Positions 1 to 10,673 are shown, counted from the stretch's first letter. The stretch: DNA of 64,000 bases from Chitinophagaceae bacterium (GCA_016706055.1 JADJKL010000006.1:310001-374000), one strand, 5' to 3'. Program-made: numbers and translations. Notes: generated by a model from the letters alone, not told the origin.

Positions 1-3000
1 GTTCCATTGCCAGCTAACAACAGAGGTGTCTGGCTGAAGAAAAATCCCTGAATGTAATAGTGATGAATTTACACATACAACAGAATCACCGGTTATATCT
101 ATTAATGGTCGTTGTACAACTTTTACTAGATTGGGCCTTGTTAAAGTATCTGTGCACCCAAGTTGTGTTTGCAAAACTAATTGTACAGTATATAATCCTG
201 GTGACGCATATTGATGTGATGGATTTTGTAAAGAAGAAGTTCCTCCATCTCCAAAATTCCAACTATAACTTACAATTGGGTCGTTAAATGTTGAAGAATC
301 AGAAAAGTTAACAAGCCCTCTGTCACAAAACACTAAAGAGTCAAAACCAAAATCTGCTTTCGCTCCTGTTATATAAAATGTATCTACACCTTGTAACAAA
401 ATCAAACAGCCGGAAGGATCTTCTAAAATTACTTTAGGTAAAAAATTTCCAAAATTTGTATAAGTGTGATTAATTGTGGGTGTTGTTGTAATAGCTGTAT
501 TGCCATCTCCAAAATCCCAGAAATAAGAATTAACAGGTCCTGAGTTTACAACATTGAAGCTGGCAGGAAAAGGACTACATCCTGCTGTAGTGGTATAATT
601 TAATGCGGAACCTACAGTATCATATACATAAATATTTTTTATAATTGAATCTAGACAACCACCTGGACTGCTTATCAATAACTTCACAGGATAGATTCCA
701 GGTAAATTATAAAAATGTATAGGATTAAAAAGATTGGAAGTTCCTTCGCCCAGACCAAAATCCCACAGTGCATGTGTATAATAGCTTGATGTATTGGTGA
801 ACTGTACAGCGAATGGTGTACAGGAACTTGCAGAATCTACTACAGTAAAATTGGCAACAGGTAGATCAACTCTTATATAATTAGTTTTTATGAGCGAATC
901 AGCACAACCATATCCATCCTGTACAGTAAGTTTTACGGTATAAATACCTTGGGTTACATAACTATGTGTAGGCGCAGTAGCTCCCGAAGTATTGCCGTCT
1001 CCAAAGTCCCAAAAGCTTATCAGCCCCGCCGGACTTGAATTATTTATAAAAGTTACAGTTGCATTGGGGCAGGTTAATGTATCAGCAGTCACAAAATCAG
1101 GAATGGGATCAGAAGTGTTTACCTGATTGCCAATCGATAAACTATCCATGCATCCTGCTGCATCTGTAATGATTAGTTTAACTGTAAACGAACCAACCGT
1201 GTTATATGTATGTTGAAATGGCGGAGCACTAAAGTTTTGAATTGTTCCATCACCAAAATCCCATTGCCAGTTAATAATTGAATTAACACCATCAGTGACC
1301 GATAAATCATTGAATGTGGTAGTTAATCCTGAACATCCACTTGTATTGGTTGCAGAGAAATTTGCAGAGGCACCGTTTATTCTTATATAATTATTTTTTG
1401 TAACTACACTAATACATCCGTTTATATCGGTTGTTGTTAGTGTTACAGTATATGTGCCGCTGATACCATATACATGATTAATTACAGATGAAGTTGTTGA
1501 TATTATGCTTCCATCACCAAAATCCCAATTATAACTAACAATGTTTGCAGCAGTAATATTGGTTACAATAAAATCAATAACAGCAATTTTACAGGCAGAC
1601 AATATGTTGGCATTAAAATCAGGATTTTCATTCACCGTTTTTATAGTATGCTGTATTGTATCTGCACATCCTCCATTTCCTACAATCAGTCTAACATTAA
1701 AATTACCATAAGAGGGAAATATGTGTACAGGATTTTGAATACTTGATACTGGTGAGCCGTCACCAAAATCCCACTCCCATGTAAGTGGAGCAATTGATTG
1801 ATCAGTAAAGCTAAATTCAAGCCTGTTGCCGCAATTAGGCACAGGTGTAAACCTCGCAATAGGCGGCAGCACCCTAACATAGTTGGTTTTAGTTATAGTA
1901 TCCGGACATCCATTGTTAGTGGCAATTAATCGGATGGGAAAATAACCTGTATCAATATAACTATGTTGCGGATTTTGCAATGTGGAAGAACCTCCGTCAC
2001 CAAAATCCCAAAGCCATTCATCAGAAGGAACAGTAAGATTTGTAAAATAAACTGGTTGTGTTCCACAAACAGGAATAGGCGCTGCCGAAAAATCAGCAAC
2101 TGGTTTTGAACCAACTCTTACTGCATTAGGTACTATTAATGTGTCCGTGCAGCCTGTACTTGTTGTTATAATCAAACGAACTGTATAAGTTCCTTGTGCT
2201 ATATAAGTATAAGTTGGGTTGGCTAATGTAGAAGTGCTTCCATCTCCAAAATCCCAATTGTAAGACGTAACAGCATCTACAGATGAGATAACCGGAACCG
2301 GAGAAATTGTATAAGGTATACAGCCTCTTACAGGAAATAAAGGAATACTTATTGTAGCTCTTCGTATGTCAATATAATTTGTTCTTACAATTGTATCTGT
2401 ACAACCGAACCCATTAGTTGTAATTAATGTAACCGTAAAACTTCCATAAACGGTATAAGTATGTGATGGGTTTTGGATAGTAGATATGTTTCCATCTCCA
2501 AAATCCCATTGCCAGCTTATTGGTGATCCGGTAGATAGATCCTGAAAGTTTACAGTTAATGGTGGTTCGCACTTGCTTCTTATTGGGGCAGAAAAATCAG
2601 AGATAGGTCTTGGATTAACTATTATAGTGTGAAGGATAGAATCAACACAACTTGAATAGGTATTGTAAAGCCAAACGTTATATGTTCCTGGCAAAGTATA
2701 ACTATGTGTTGCATTAATTGTATTGGTAGTACCACCGTCACCAAATGTCCAAAAAGAACTTACTGGCACCGGAGTTGAAATATTGGTAAATGTGGCGCTT
2801 TCATTTATACAGACTGATGTAGGGCTGTTGAAATCGGTAGTAAACCCGCCAATCACTATTGGATTACTTCTAAATGTATCCACACAACCTGCAGAACTGG
2901 TAGTTATTAATGTAGCAATAAAAGTTCCGTTGCTTACATAAGTGTGAGTGGGACTAGTAGCTCCTGAAAATGGTGAGCCATCTCCAAAATCCCATATGTA

Positions 3001-3690
3001 ACTAAGCGTTGGAGGCCCAGTGGAGGTATTGGTAAAGTTAATAGTTGCTGGTGCGCTGCATACGGTAGCTTGAGTATGAGTAAATCCTGCTACTACTCCG
3101 GTAGTCGAAGTAATATAATTTGGTCGACTGATAGTTCTGGTACAACCTTTATCATTTGTAACTCTTAATGTAATTGTAAATGAACCTGTAGTTACAAATG
3201 TAGCCATTGGGTTTTGCTGTGTGGATGTCATTCCATTTCCAAAGTCCCAATACCAGGATACGTTTGAATTGCCAGCACCAGCAAGCGACAAATCTGTGAA
3301 CTGTACCCGTAACGGAAAGCATCCGCTTAGTGGTGTTCCAGAAAAATTGACTGTTGGTGGCTCGTACACATTGATATATTGAGTTCTCGTCAGCGTATTA
3401 GAGCCGATTGCATTTGTAACAGTAAGTGTAACGGTGTAGGTGCCAGGTGTAAAATAGGACGCAGTCGGATTTTGAAGTACTGATGTATTACCATTTCCAA
3501 AATTCCAGCTCCATGATGTCGGGCTACCTGTTGAAAGATCCTGAAAATTTATAATTACCGGTGAACATCCTGCCAGCGGATTGCCTGTAAAATTTGCTAC
3601 CGGAGCTTGTGCCGAAATTGTTGAAAAGGAGGAAAAAAGCAATAAAGCAGTGATAGAATAGGTCAGGATATTGTAATAATATTTTTTCAA
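1..3690 (-). CDS. Giant exported PKD-repeat surface protein, C-terminus beyond the left edge
   Basis: About 1,230 codons run open without a stop from near 3690 to the window edge. The N-terminus is a clear signal peptide: lysines, then a hydrophobic run ending in TISAQA. The rest is a chain of PKD domains of about 80 residues, each with a WDFGDG-type core; I count 14 complete cores and a fifteenth cut by the edge. Cores recur about every 240-250 bases. Such arrays are typical of very large Bacteroidota adhesins or gliding-associated proteins, usually exported by T9SS with a C-terminal CHU_C or type A sorting domain, which here would lie outside the window. An in-frame ATG at 3777 lies upstream of the promoter at 3738-3767, so I chose TTG at 3690, which starts exactly at the LKKYYYN signal-peptide n-region. 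No frameshift is visible. Function as an adhesin is inference. Confidence 0.85.
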   Translation of the reverse strand, partial: MKKYYYNILTYSITALLLFSSFSTISAQAPVANFTGNPLAGCSPVIINFQDLSTGSPTSWSWNFGNGNTSVLQNPTASYFTPGTYTVTLTVTNAIGSNTLTRTQYINVYEPPTVNFSGTPLSGCFPLRVQFTDLSLAGAGNSNVSWYWDFGNGMTSTQQNPMATFVTTGSFTITLRVTNDKGCTRTISRPNYITSTTGVVAGFTHTQATVCSAPATINFTNTSTGPPTLSYIWDFGDGSPFSGATSPTHTYVSNGTFIATLITTSSAGCVDTFRSNPIVIGGFTTDFNSPTSVCINESATFTNISTPVPVSSFWTFGDGGTTNTINATHSYTLPGTYNVWLYNTYSSCVDSILHTIIVNPRPISDFSAPIRSKCEPPLTVNFQDLSTGSPISWQWDFGDGNISTIQNPSHTYTVYGSFTVTLITTNGFGCTDTIVRTNYIDIRRATISIPLFPVRGCIPYTISPVPVISSVDAVTSYNWDFGDGSTSTLANPTYTYIAQGTYTVRLIITTSTGCTDTLIVPNAVRVGSKPVADFSAAPIPVCGTQPVYFTNLTVPSDEWLWDFGDGGSSTLQNPQHSYIDTGYFPIRLIATNNGCPDTITKTNYVRVLPPIARFTPVPNCGNRLEFSFTDQSIAPLTWEWDFGDGSPVSSIQNPVHIFPSYGNFNVRLIVGNGGCADTIQHTIKTVNENPDFNANILSACKIAVIDFIVTNITAANIVSYNWDFGDGSIISTTSSVINHVYGISGTYTVTLTTTDINGCISVVTKNNYIRINGASANFSATNTSGCSGLTTTFNDLSVTDGVNSIINWQWDFGDGTIQNFSAPPFQHTYNTVGSFTVKLIITDAAGCMDSLSIGNQVNTSDPIPDFVTADTLTCPNATVTFINNSSPAGLISFWDFGDGNTSGATAPTHSYVTQGIYTVKLTVQDGYGCADSLIKTNYIRVDLPVANFTVVDSASSCTPFAVQFTNTSSYYTHALWDFGLGEGTSNLFNPIHFYNLPGIYPVKLLISSPGGCLDSIIKNIYVYDTVGSALNYTTTAGCSPFPASFNVVNSGPVNSYFWDFGDGNTAITTTPTINHTYTNFGNFLPKVILEDPSGCLILLQGVDTFYITGAKADFGFDSLVFCDRGLVNFSDSSTFNDPIVSYSWNFGDGGTSSLQNPSHQYASPGLYTVQLVLQTQLGCTDTLTRPNLVKVVQRPLIDITGDSVVCVNSSLLHSGIFLQPDTSVVSWQWN

Positions 3691-3737
3691 CAGTTTAGTC
3701 TTTGATTTTGCACAACTTAAGAATCGTTCCTTTTGAG

Positions 3738-3767
3738 CAAAAGTATTCCGAAAATAAATATTATCAA
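3738..3767 (-). promoter_or_regulatory. Bacteroidota-type promoter of the PKD-repeat gene
   Basis: On the minus strand TTG (3767-3765) is followed after 19 bases by TACTTTTG (3745-3738), a full match to the TTG-N19-21-TAnnTTTG consensus of the primary sigma factor in Bacteroidota. Transcription should begin near 3731, downstream of the ATG at 3777, so translation probably begins at TTG 3690. Confidence 0.65.
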
Positions 3768-3894
3768 TAATACCCATTCTTTTTTCCTCGTCGAAATTAT
3801 GAGAGAATATCGGAATTATGACTTTTGTGAAGCAAGTATGTTTAAGAAGGATAATTTATCTGTTTGATTGGGATCAATCCATTTTGAATAATCA

Positions 3895-4305
3895 TTACAA
3901 CTTGTCAAGCCGCATAAATTTTGTGTTGGGTCCAATGTTTTGAGTAGCCTCAACATAAGTCCAGCTGTTTTTAGTAATGTTCCAGTTTCCATTGATCTGG
4001 TCAAGGGGGTAAATAGCACCGGAAAAATTTGCAGAAGTGGTCATAGTGGATGCATTACCATCCCAAGTACCTGTTTTTTCAACTACTCCATTATTAAAGG
4101 CATCAACAGTTTTATTACTATAATATTTAAATTTATAGTTTGCAAAATCTGCAGTTTTTGAGGATCCGTTAAGAATAAAGTTGGTAATCTTCCATTGGCC
4201 ATCAGTCATTGCTTTTAAAACCAAATCTTCCTGTACTTGCTCAATCGTTTTTTTACAACCCGAAAGCAAAGCAATCAATATCAATATTCCAACTATCCTT
4301 CTCAT
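3895..4305 (-). CDS. Small lipoprotein with lipocalin-like fold signature
   Basis: The 136-residue product begins with a lipoprotein signal peptide: MRR, a hydrophobic segment and a lipobox LLSGC with the acylated cysteine near residue 17. The remainder has the pattern of short lipocalin-like lipoproteins common in Bacteroidota: a GQWKITNF strand, a central aromatic strand (YKFKYY), a TGTWDG turn and a final strand ending in MRLDKL. It would be anchored in the outer or inner membrane facing the periplasm. It stands alone, upstream of the PKD gene on the same strand and divergent from the gene at 4460. The ligand is unknown. The start is fixed by the signal peptide. Confidence 0.7.
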   Translation of the reverse strand: MRRIVGILILIALLSGCKKTIEQVQEDLVLKAMTDGQWKITNFILNGSSKTADFANYKFKYYSNKTVDAFNNGVVEKTGTWDGNASTMTTSANFSGAIYPLDQINGNWNITKNSWTYVEATQNIGPNTKFMRLDKL

Positions 4306-4459
4306 TTACGTTTAAGTATAAAGCACAAATTATGAAAAATAGAAGGGTTATCCAAGGGATTAGTTGATCAGTTTGCAGTTGGCCCTTTTAATTTGTTTAA
4401 CAGGCATTTTTTTGCAATATTCAAACTGGTACTTAATTTCACATTCATAAAACCTTCCC

Positions 4460-6891
4460 ATGTCAATCTTCAAAAAACTAATTGCGGTTATTCTTATACA
4501 TAGTGTAACTAGTACAGCTAATGCTCAAAAGCCCGAAAATTTATTAGATAAGTGGGCCGCTAAATCACCCATTGAAAAAGTTTATCTGCATATAGACCGG
4601 GACATTTATAGGGCTGGCGAAACGGCATGGTTCAAAGCCTATTTATATTCTGAATTTTTTTCCGATACCATTAGTACCAGTTTGTATGTTGAATTGTTAG
4701 ACAACTCATCAAAACTTGTAACACAAAAAATTGCTCCTGTTATTTATGGAAGTGCTATGGGGCAATTTGAGCTTTCTGATTCATTGCAAACAGGTACTTA
4801 CTTTGTAAGAGCCTATTCTCCTACCATATTAAATCATAGTCATGATTTTTTATACGAGAAAAGGATTCAGATTATTGGTAAACCTCGCAGTACTTCAAAG
4901 CCAATTATTTCCAGAACACAAAAACTTGATTTCTTCCCTGAAAGCGGAAATTTTGTAGCAGAATTTCCAAATACAATTGCATTCAAGTACACAGATGCGA
5001 ATGGAATGCCACAATCAATTTCAGGAACTATTAAAAATGGAAAAGATGAAACAGTAACTACCTTTTCTGTTTATCATGATGGATTAGGAATGTTTGATAT
5101 AACACCTGTTGCAGGTGAAAAGTATTATGCGTTATTGAACAATGATTCCTACGGGGTCAAATATTTTTTGCCAGAAGTTATTGCAAAAGGCCTTGTCTTC
5201 AGACTAATCCCAAATACCGGAGGAAAGGATTTTGAACTTTACCAGAATAGCGATGATTCACTGATGCGAGGCGAATATATGATTGGACAAATGCAACATA
5301 AACCTGTTTTCAAATTAGGATTAAACAAAATACAAAATAATATCAATGGTTTTATAAATACACAACAGTTAAAGTCTGGTATAATGCATGTAACGGTTTT
5401 TAATAAAGATGACATACCGTTAGCCGAAAGAATTTGTTTTGTTGATAATAAGGAATATATACAACCGGCAGAATTAGTAATTGATACGTTGAGCTTTGCA
5501 ACAAGAGGTAAGAATAGTTTTACTTTTTCCTTGCCAGATACCGTTGCCGGAAGCTTTTCAATTGCAATAACAGATCCGGACTATTCCCTTTCGGATAAAA
5601 GAAGTGAAAATATAATCAGCAGTTTGTTGCTTACCGGAGATTTGAAAGGTGAAATTAATAACCCCGCTTATTATTTCTCGTCTGCGGACGACTCAGTTAC
5701 AACTGCATTAGATATTTTAATGATGACACATGGATGGCGACGTTTCACTTGGGCAAAGCTTCCAGAAATTGCAAACGCACCATTACTTTACAAGGACAAA
5801 GGTTTTATTTCTGTAACTGGCCATGTAAATATCCGTGATAGTAAAAAGCCATTAACAGAAAAAGAATTAATGGTCTTACTTTTTTCATTGGAAGACTCCC
5901 TCGGCACATCAATGCAAATAATGGATACAGATAAGGAAGGAAAGTTCAGAATGGATTCATTAATATTTTTTGGGAACACAAGATTTTTTGTAGGCGATTT
6001 TTTAGGTAAGAATAGTAAGTGGCTTGATCTTTATCCCGATGAAGATTCTATTAAAGCATCTTTTGGAATAAAAGCAAGTAATAGAAGCAGTTTGTTTAGT
6101 CCAGCAGAATACGATGAACAACTTTCTGATCGGTTGGCAACTGATTTTGCAAATGCAGAAAAGAAAAGGAATTTTATTAGAAGGGATAACCGTGAAAATA
6201 AAAAGAAAACACCAATTGAAGATTTAGAAGAACGTTATACCAACGGATTGTTTGCCGGCTCCTCCGTAAAAACTATTGATTTGGTGAATACTGATGAAAA
6301 AATAATACAAAATAATATTTTGATTATATACAAAGTAGGATTGCTGGAGTAAATGTTGAAAGAACGGGAACAAACTACCAGTTATTTTATCAACAAAGAA
6401 GATCGTTAATGAGCGGCCCTATTCCAATGATTTTATACCTCAATGAAATTCAAACACCAGCTATTTTTATAGCCTCAATACCGGCTAATCAGGTAGCTAT
6501 GATAAAGGTCTTTTCTTCCTTTGTTGGTGCAGAAGGAAATGGAGCTGGCGGTGTGCTAGCTATTTACACTAAGCAACAATCAGATCTTACTAACAGCCTT
6601 ACCACATCAGCAGATATATTTCAATACAAAGGATATTCTATAATAAAAGAATTTTATTCACCTGATTATACAAATGATATAGTAAAAGAAAAAGCAGCAG
6701 GCCAGGATAAGCGAATTACTTTATGCTGGCAACCAGATATAATTATGGACGGTACGATAAAAAAAGTTCCAGTTCATTTTTTTAACAATGACAGGACGAA
6801 AAGTTTTAAAGTGGTTGTAGAAGGAATAGCCGAAGAAGGTAAAATGGTATTAATTGAAAAAGTAATAGCGCCGCAAACAAAAGGGTTTTAA
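4460..6891 (+). CDS. Exported MG2-domain protein with C-terminal TonB-plug-like domain (one frameshift)
   Basis: After repair the product is about 810 residues. It has a signal peptide (ending ANAQ near residue 23), then a macroglobulin-type MG2 region whose opening EKVYLHIDRDIYRAGETAW is characteristic, then several beta-sandwich segments. The C-terminal part reads NILDYIQSRIAGVNV followed by a hydrophobic strand, which resembles the plug domain of TonB-dependent receptors, but no beta-barrel follows. The frame breaks near 6322: TTTTGATT should read TTTTGGATT, and adding one G restores IQSRIAGVNVERTG straight into the downstream part. Such barrel-less MG2/plug proteins are frequent in Bacteroidota and are often annotated as TonB-receptor-like; their role is not established. 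A terminator follows directly. Confidence 0.75.
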
Positions 6892-6893
6892 AG

Positions 6894-6932
6894 AAGCCCC
6901 GGGTTCTTACGGGAACAGCGGGGCTTGTTTTT
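6894..6932 (+). terminator. Rho-independent terminator
   Basis: AAGCCCCG (6894-6901) pairs with CGGGGCTT (6919-6926), with a further GTTC/GAAC inner stem, and is followed by GTTTTTG. It lies between the convergent genes ending at 6891 and 6944. Confidence 0.8.
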
Positions 6933-6943
6933 GCCGGCGAAAA

Positions 6944-7567
6944 CTATTTTGCAGGAAAGCCGGTATTGGCTTTCACTTCGTTTATTTGTTGAGTGTGTCT
7001 GTTACTATGTCCAGCTATAAATAAGTATAGTTGATAGCAATCGATCCATCCCACTGGTAATTCAACAACATGGTTCCGTAAATCTTCAGTAGTGTTTTTC
7101 ATATACTTAATATGAGCCATTCTATTGTTCTCAAAATCTATCAAAGCTTCGGCTAACGAAGTATAACCAGTATTTTTGGGTTGAATTGGTTCTGGTGCCT
7201 GAGCTTTTTTTGTTCTGTCTTCCACCATTTTTATTACTTGCTCATCTGTTACTTTAATCTCTGTTCTTTTTTCGGGGTTGGCCGGTGCTTTCATGGCACT
7301 TTCAAACATTGTCCACAAAAGTTTTTCGGCAGCAGCTATATGGAAAAAGCATTCTTGTACAGACCATTTGTCTGGTGCAGCTCTATAATTTAATTGATCT
7401 TCTGATAATCCTTTTGTTGCACCTATTGCAACTTTATACGTATCCTTCATCAGGCTCACTGCAGTTTTTCTTTCATCTTTTGAAATGGTATTATCACTTA
7501 AAGTACCAGCAAGGCCGGTCACGAAGAGCAGTGTAAGTAGAATAATTCCAGTTCTTCTTTTTAGCAT
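6944..7567 (-). CDS. Exported DinB-like protein
   Basis: The 207-residue product has an N-terminal hydrophobic signal segment (residues about 5-22) followed by a DinB-type four-helix bundle. The recognisable parts are KWSVQECFFHIAAAE in helix 2 and the C-terminal AGHSNRHTQQINE, which supplies the two spaced histidines that with the first histidine form the metal triad of the DinB/YfiT superfamily. Family members are metal-binding hydrolases or thiol transferases; many are cytoplasmic, so the signal peptide implies a periplasmic member. A second DinB-like gene lies at 45562-46123. The gene is monocistronic between a terminator and a 110-base spacer. Confidence 0.8.
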   Translation of the reverse strand: MLKRRTGIILLTLLFVTGLAGTLSDNTISKDERKTAVSLMKDTYKVAIGATKGLSEDQLNYRAAPDKWSVQECFFHIAAAEKLLWTMFESAMKAPANPEKRTEIKVTDEQVIKMVEDRTKKAQAPEPIQPKNTGYTSLAEALIDFENNRMAHIKYMKNTTEDLRNHVVELPVGWIDCYQLYLFIAGHSNRHTQQINEVKANTGFPAK

Positions 7568-7679
7568 CGCAAGCTTTTATAATTTAAAATTGGATAAACT
7601 GTAATCCAAAGGGTGGGGAAGGATTGAAAAGATACAAAATAAATTGGTGCAGTCAATAAAGAGTTAAGCACAAATTTTA

Positions 7680-8693
7680 TTATTCATGATTAAGCGGCTT
7701 TTTTCTTACCATTCCTCCACGGGTATCTTTTATGCTTTGCATAACGATAAATGCATTAGGATCAATCTTTTCTATTTCACCCGTTAATCTCGTTATTTCC
7801 AAACGAGTAACTACAGTAAAAATAATATCTGTGGGATCGGGATTTTCGCCGCTTTTACCATAGCCTCGTTTACCTGAGTAAACAGTCAGACCTCTTCTCA
7901 TTTTCTCTTTTATCATTTGTGCAATTTCTTTACTATGCGGCGAAATGATTGTTACACTGGTAAACTCTTCTATACCTTCCAGTATAAAATCAATTGTTTT
8001 AGATGCGGCCAAGTAAGTAAGTATTGAATAAAGGGCAACTTCAATAGAAAGTAAATAAGCTGCAACAGAAAAAATTAAAATATTGAAAATAAGTATAAAG
8101 TCACCAACAGAAAGGCTTCGTTTGCGGCTAAGTCCTATGGCCAATATTTCTGTGCCGTCTATCACTCCACCGCCTCGTATAGTAAGTCCTATGCCTGCTC
8201 CAAGAAAGAATCCGCCAAATACTCCCACTAGTAATTTATCATTTGTTACGACAGGAAAATGAACAGTCGCTATTACAATGGCAAGTACTGCAATGGAGAT
8301 TATACTTTTGATAGCAAACATGCTACTTATCTGTCGCCATCCCATCAGCACAAAAGGTAAATTGATAAGTACCAACAAAATTGGGAGTGAAATGCCCGTT
8401 GCACGGCTTGTAAGCAAAGAAATGCCAGTAACTCCTCCATCTATCAATCCGTTTGGAATTAAAAATCCTTCTAAACCAAATGCAGCAGAAGAAATACCAA
8501 CCGCCATTAATAAAGCATTTCTAATCGCATTCCATAGCACCCTTTTTGCCACAAGTGTTCCTTTGGCCATTTGATAACGGCTTAGTGGTTCTTCGCTTTT
8601 TTTGCCAAGTAGTTTCTTGATTTCCCCAATGATAATATGATGAAGCTTTGGATTGAGTGGCATCCTTTCAAAGATAGGGAACAAATAAGGCAA
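7680..8693 (-). CDS. YitT-family membrane protein
   Basis: The product is 327-337 residues. About five or six hydrophobic segments (residues 60-250) carry the YitT signature: FLIPNGLIDGGVTGISLL, GLTIRGGGVIDGTEILA and later TIDFILEGIEEF. A soluble C-terminal DUF2179 domain (about 265-325) contains GYGKSGENPDPTDIIFTVV. YitT proteins are widespread inner-membrane proteins of unsettled function. The longest frame begins at a TTG at 8693; ATG at 8663 (MPLNPKLHH) is the more likely start because ATG is preceded by GAAAGG. It is divergent from the Nif3-like gene at 8733. Confidence 0.85.
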   Translation of the reverse strand: MPYLFPIFERMPLNPKLHHIIIGEIKKLLGKKSEEPLSRYQMAKGTLVAKRVLWNAIRNALLMAVGISSAAFGLEGFLIPNGLIDGGVTGISLLTSRATGISLPILLVLINLPFVLMGWRQISSMFAIKSIISIAVLAIVIATVHFPVVTNDKLLVGVFGGFFLGAGIGLTIRGGGVIDGTEILAIGLSRKRSLSVGDFILIFNILIFSVAAYLLSIEVALYSILTYLAASKTIDFILEGIEEFTSVTIISPHSKEIAQMIKEKMRRGLTVYSGKRGYGKSGENPDPTDIIFTVVTRLEITRLTGEIEKIDPNAFIVMQSIKDTRGGMVRKKPLNHE

Positions 8694-8732
8694 TTAAATT
8701 TCTGTAAACCATCAAATCTGTAACTTTCGGGA

Positions 8733-9830
8733 ATGAAAATCAACGAAATAATTTCTTATCTGGAAACAATAGCTGATACTTCTCTTCAGGAAGAATATGA
8801 TAATGCGGGTTTAATTACTGGCAATGCAGATTGGAAATGCTCAGGCATTATCTGCTCATTGGATGTCACAGAAGAAGTTGTGAAGGAAGCTATTCAAAAA
8901 AAATGTAACCTCATTGTAGCACACCATCCGATTGTGTTTAAAGGACTAAAAAAAATTAACGGGAAAAACTATGTAGAGAAAACAATTATTGCTGCTATCA
9001 AAAATGATATTGCTATTTATGCCATACATACTAACCTCGATAATGTGAAGCAAGGCGTTAATGGAAGAATAGCTCAAATGCTCGGATTGGAAAATTGTAA
9101 AATATTATCAGAAAAGGATGGAAGCTTGAATAAGCTTTTCACTTTTGTACCTGTTGATCATGCAGATAAAGTTCGCAATGCCATCTTTGCTGCTGGTGGC
9201 GGGCAAATCAGTAATTACAGTGAATGCAGTTTTAATGTAGAAGGTGTTGGCACTTTTAAAGGAGGCGAAGGCACTAACCCATTTGTTGGTGAACCGGGAA
9301 AGCAACATCAGGAAAAAGAAATAAAGATCGAAATTATATTTCCGGCTTATCTGGAAAGAAAAATAATGGCCGCACTGATATCGGCACATCCTTACGAAGA
9401 AGTGGCTTACGATATAATACAACTGTCAAATTCTAACCAGTCCATTGGATCAGGCATGATAGGCGAACTCGTTCAGCCGGTTGAGGAAAAGCAATTTTTG
9501 AGCAGTTTAAAGGAGCTTTTTAAAGTTCCTGTGGTACGCCACACCCGGTTTACCGGCAGGCCTGTAAAGAAGGTAGCTGTTTGTGGTGGGGCAGGAAGTT
9601 TCTTGATTTCCAAAGCCTTAGCTGCCGGAGCCGACGTTTATATTACGGCCGATGTAAAGTATCATGAGTTCTTCGATGCCAACGACAGCCTGTTGCTTGC
9701 CGATATCGGGCACTATGAAAGTGAACAGTTCACAATCAACCTGCTACAAGAGGTTTTGGAGCAAAAATTCCCTACCTTTGCCGTCCTTAAAACAGAGGTA
9801 AAAACCAATCCTGTAGCATACTTTATATAA
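8733..9830 (+). CDS. Nif3-like dinuclear metal centre protein (YqfO type)
   Basis: The 365-residue product matches the long form of the Nif3/YbgI family. Metal ligands are visible in AHHPIVF (about residue 64), HTNLDN (about 99) and the C-terminal GHYESEQFT. Between residues about 130 and 235 lies the PII-like insertion typical of YqfO. The family forms hexameric toroids with two metals per subunit; it was once labelled GTP cyclohydrolase 1 type 2 but its physiological reaction is unsettled. The reading frame is intact and the gene precedes the zinc-ribbon gene by 67 bases, an order often seen in Bacteroidota, so they are probably co-transcribed. Confidence 0.9.
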   Translation: MKINEIISYLETIADTSLQEEYDNAGLITGNADWKCSGIICSLDVTEEVVKEAIQKKCNLIVAHHPIVFKGLKKINGKNYVEKTIIAAIKNDIAIYAIHTNLDNVKQGVNGRIAQMLGLENCKILSEKDGSLNKLFTFVPVDHADKVRNAIFAAGGGQISNYSECSFNVEGVGTFKGGEGTNPFVGEPGKQHQEKEIKIEIIFPAYLERKIMAALISAHPYEEVAYDIIQLSNSNQSIGSGMIGELVQPVEEKQFLSSLKELFKVPVVRHTRFTGRPVKKVAVCGGAGSFLISKALAAGADVYITADVKYHEFFDANDSLLLADIGHYESEQFTINLLQEVLEQKFPTFAVLKTEVKTNPVAYFI

Positions 9831-9897
9831 TCTATAAAGAACTTTTTGCAGGTTAAGAATACCTCAAACATCGAAAAATAAAAAGTCAAACATAACT

Positions 9898-10650
9898 ATG
9901 GCACAAGTAAAAGAATTTTCTGTTGATGAAAAACTGACCTCGTTAGTTACGCTTCAAAAAATTGAAAGTAAACTGGATGAATTACGTATTCTGAAAGGGG
10001 AGTTGCCAATGGAAGTGGCAGACCTTGAAGATGAAATTGCTGGTTTCCATTCTCGTCAGGTTCGCATTGAAGAAGAGATTAACGGTGTAACAGAATTTAT
10101 TGAACAACGTAAAAGCTATTAAAGAATCGGAAGCGTTGGTTAAGAAATATGAAAAGCAAAGCAACGATGTAAAGAATAACCGTGAGTTTGAAGCTATCAA
10201 TAAAGAGATGGAAATGCAGCAGCTGGAAGTAAAGCTGGCTGAAAAGCACATTAAAGATGCTACAGAAGAAATAGCTGAGAAAGCTGTTTTACTGGAAAAA
10301 GCTAAAAAGAATATAGTTGGAAAAGAAGAAATTCTTACTACTAAGAAAGGGAGCTAGAAAAAATCATTACAGCCAATGAAAAAGAAGAAAAGCATTTTAA
10401 TAAATTGAAAGAAGAAGCTTACGAGAATGTAGAAGAAAGATTAAGAGCCAGCTATGAAAAAATTCGTAAAAGTTATCGCAACGGTTTGGCAGTTGTGGCA
10501 GTAGAGAGAGATGCTTGTGGTGGTTGCTTCAATGCGATTCCTCCGCAAAAGCAAAGTGAGATTAAGCAACATAAGAAAGTAATGATCTGCGAAAACTGTG
10601 GTCGTATTCTTGTAGATGAAGAATTGCACAATTCTGTAGAAATAAAATAA
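9898..10650 (+). CDS. Coiled-coil C4-type zinc-ribbon protein (two frameshifts)
   Basis: The repaired protein is about 250 residues: a long heptad-rich coiled coil (KIESKLDELRILKGELP onward), then a C-terminal zinc ribbon with CGGC and CENCGR. This is the PF02591 family, of unknown exact role, suggested to act with translation. Two breaks are visible. Near 10110 the A4 run should be A3 or A6, giving EQR-K-AIKESEAL. Near 10353 GGG should be GGGG, giving KKGELEKIITANEKEEKHF. Both sides of each break are in-family sequence, so I treat it as one gene. A strong terminator follows. Confidence 0.8.
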
Positions 10651-10673
10651 TTTCTACCTGAATATATTTATAC

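Noticed and set aside
1..3690. Evenly spaced repeats as a CRISPR array
   Set aside because: The repeats are about 245 bases apart, divergent in sequence and encode PKD domains in one open frame.
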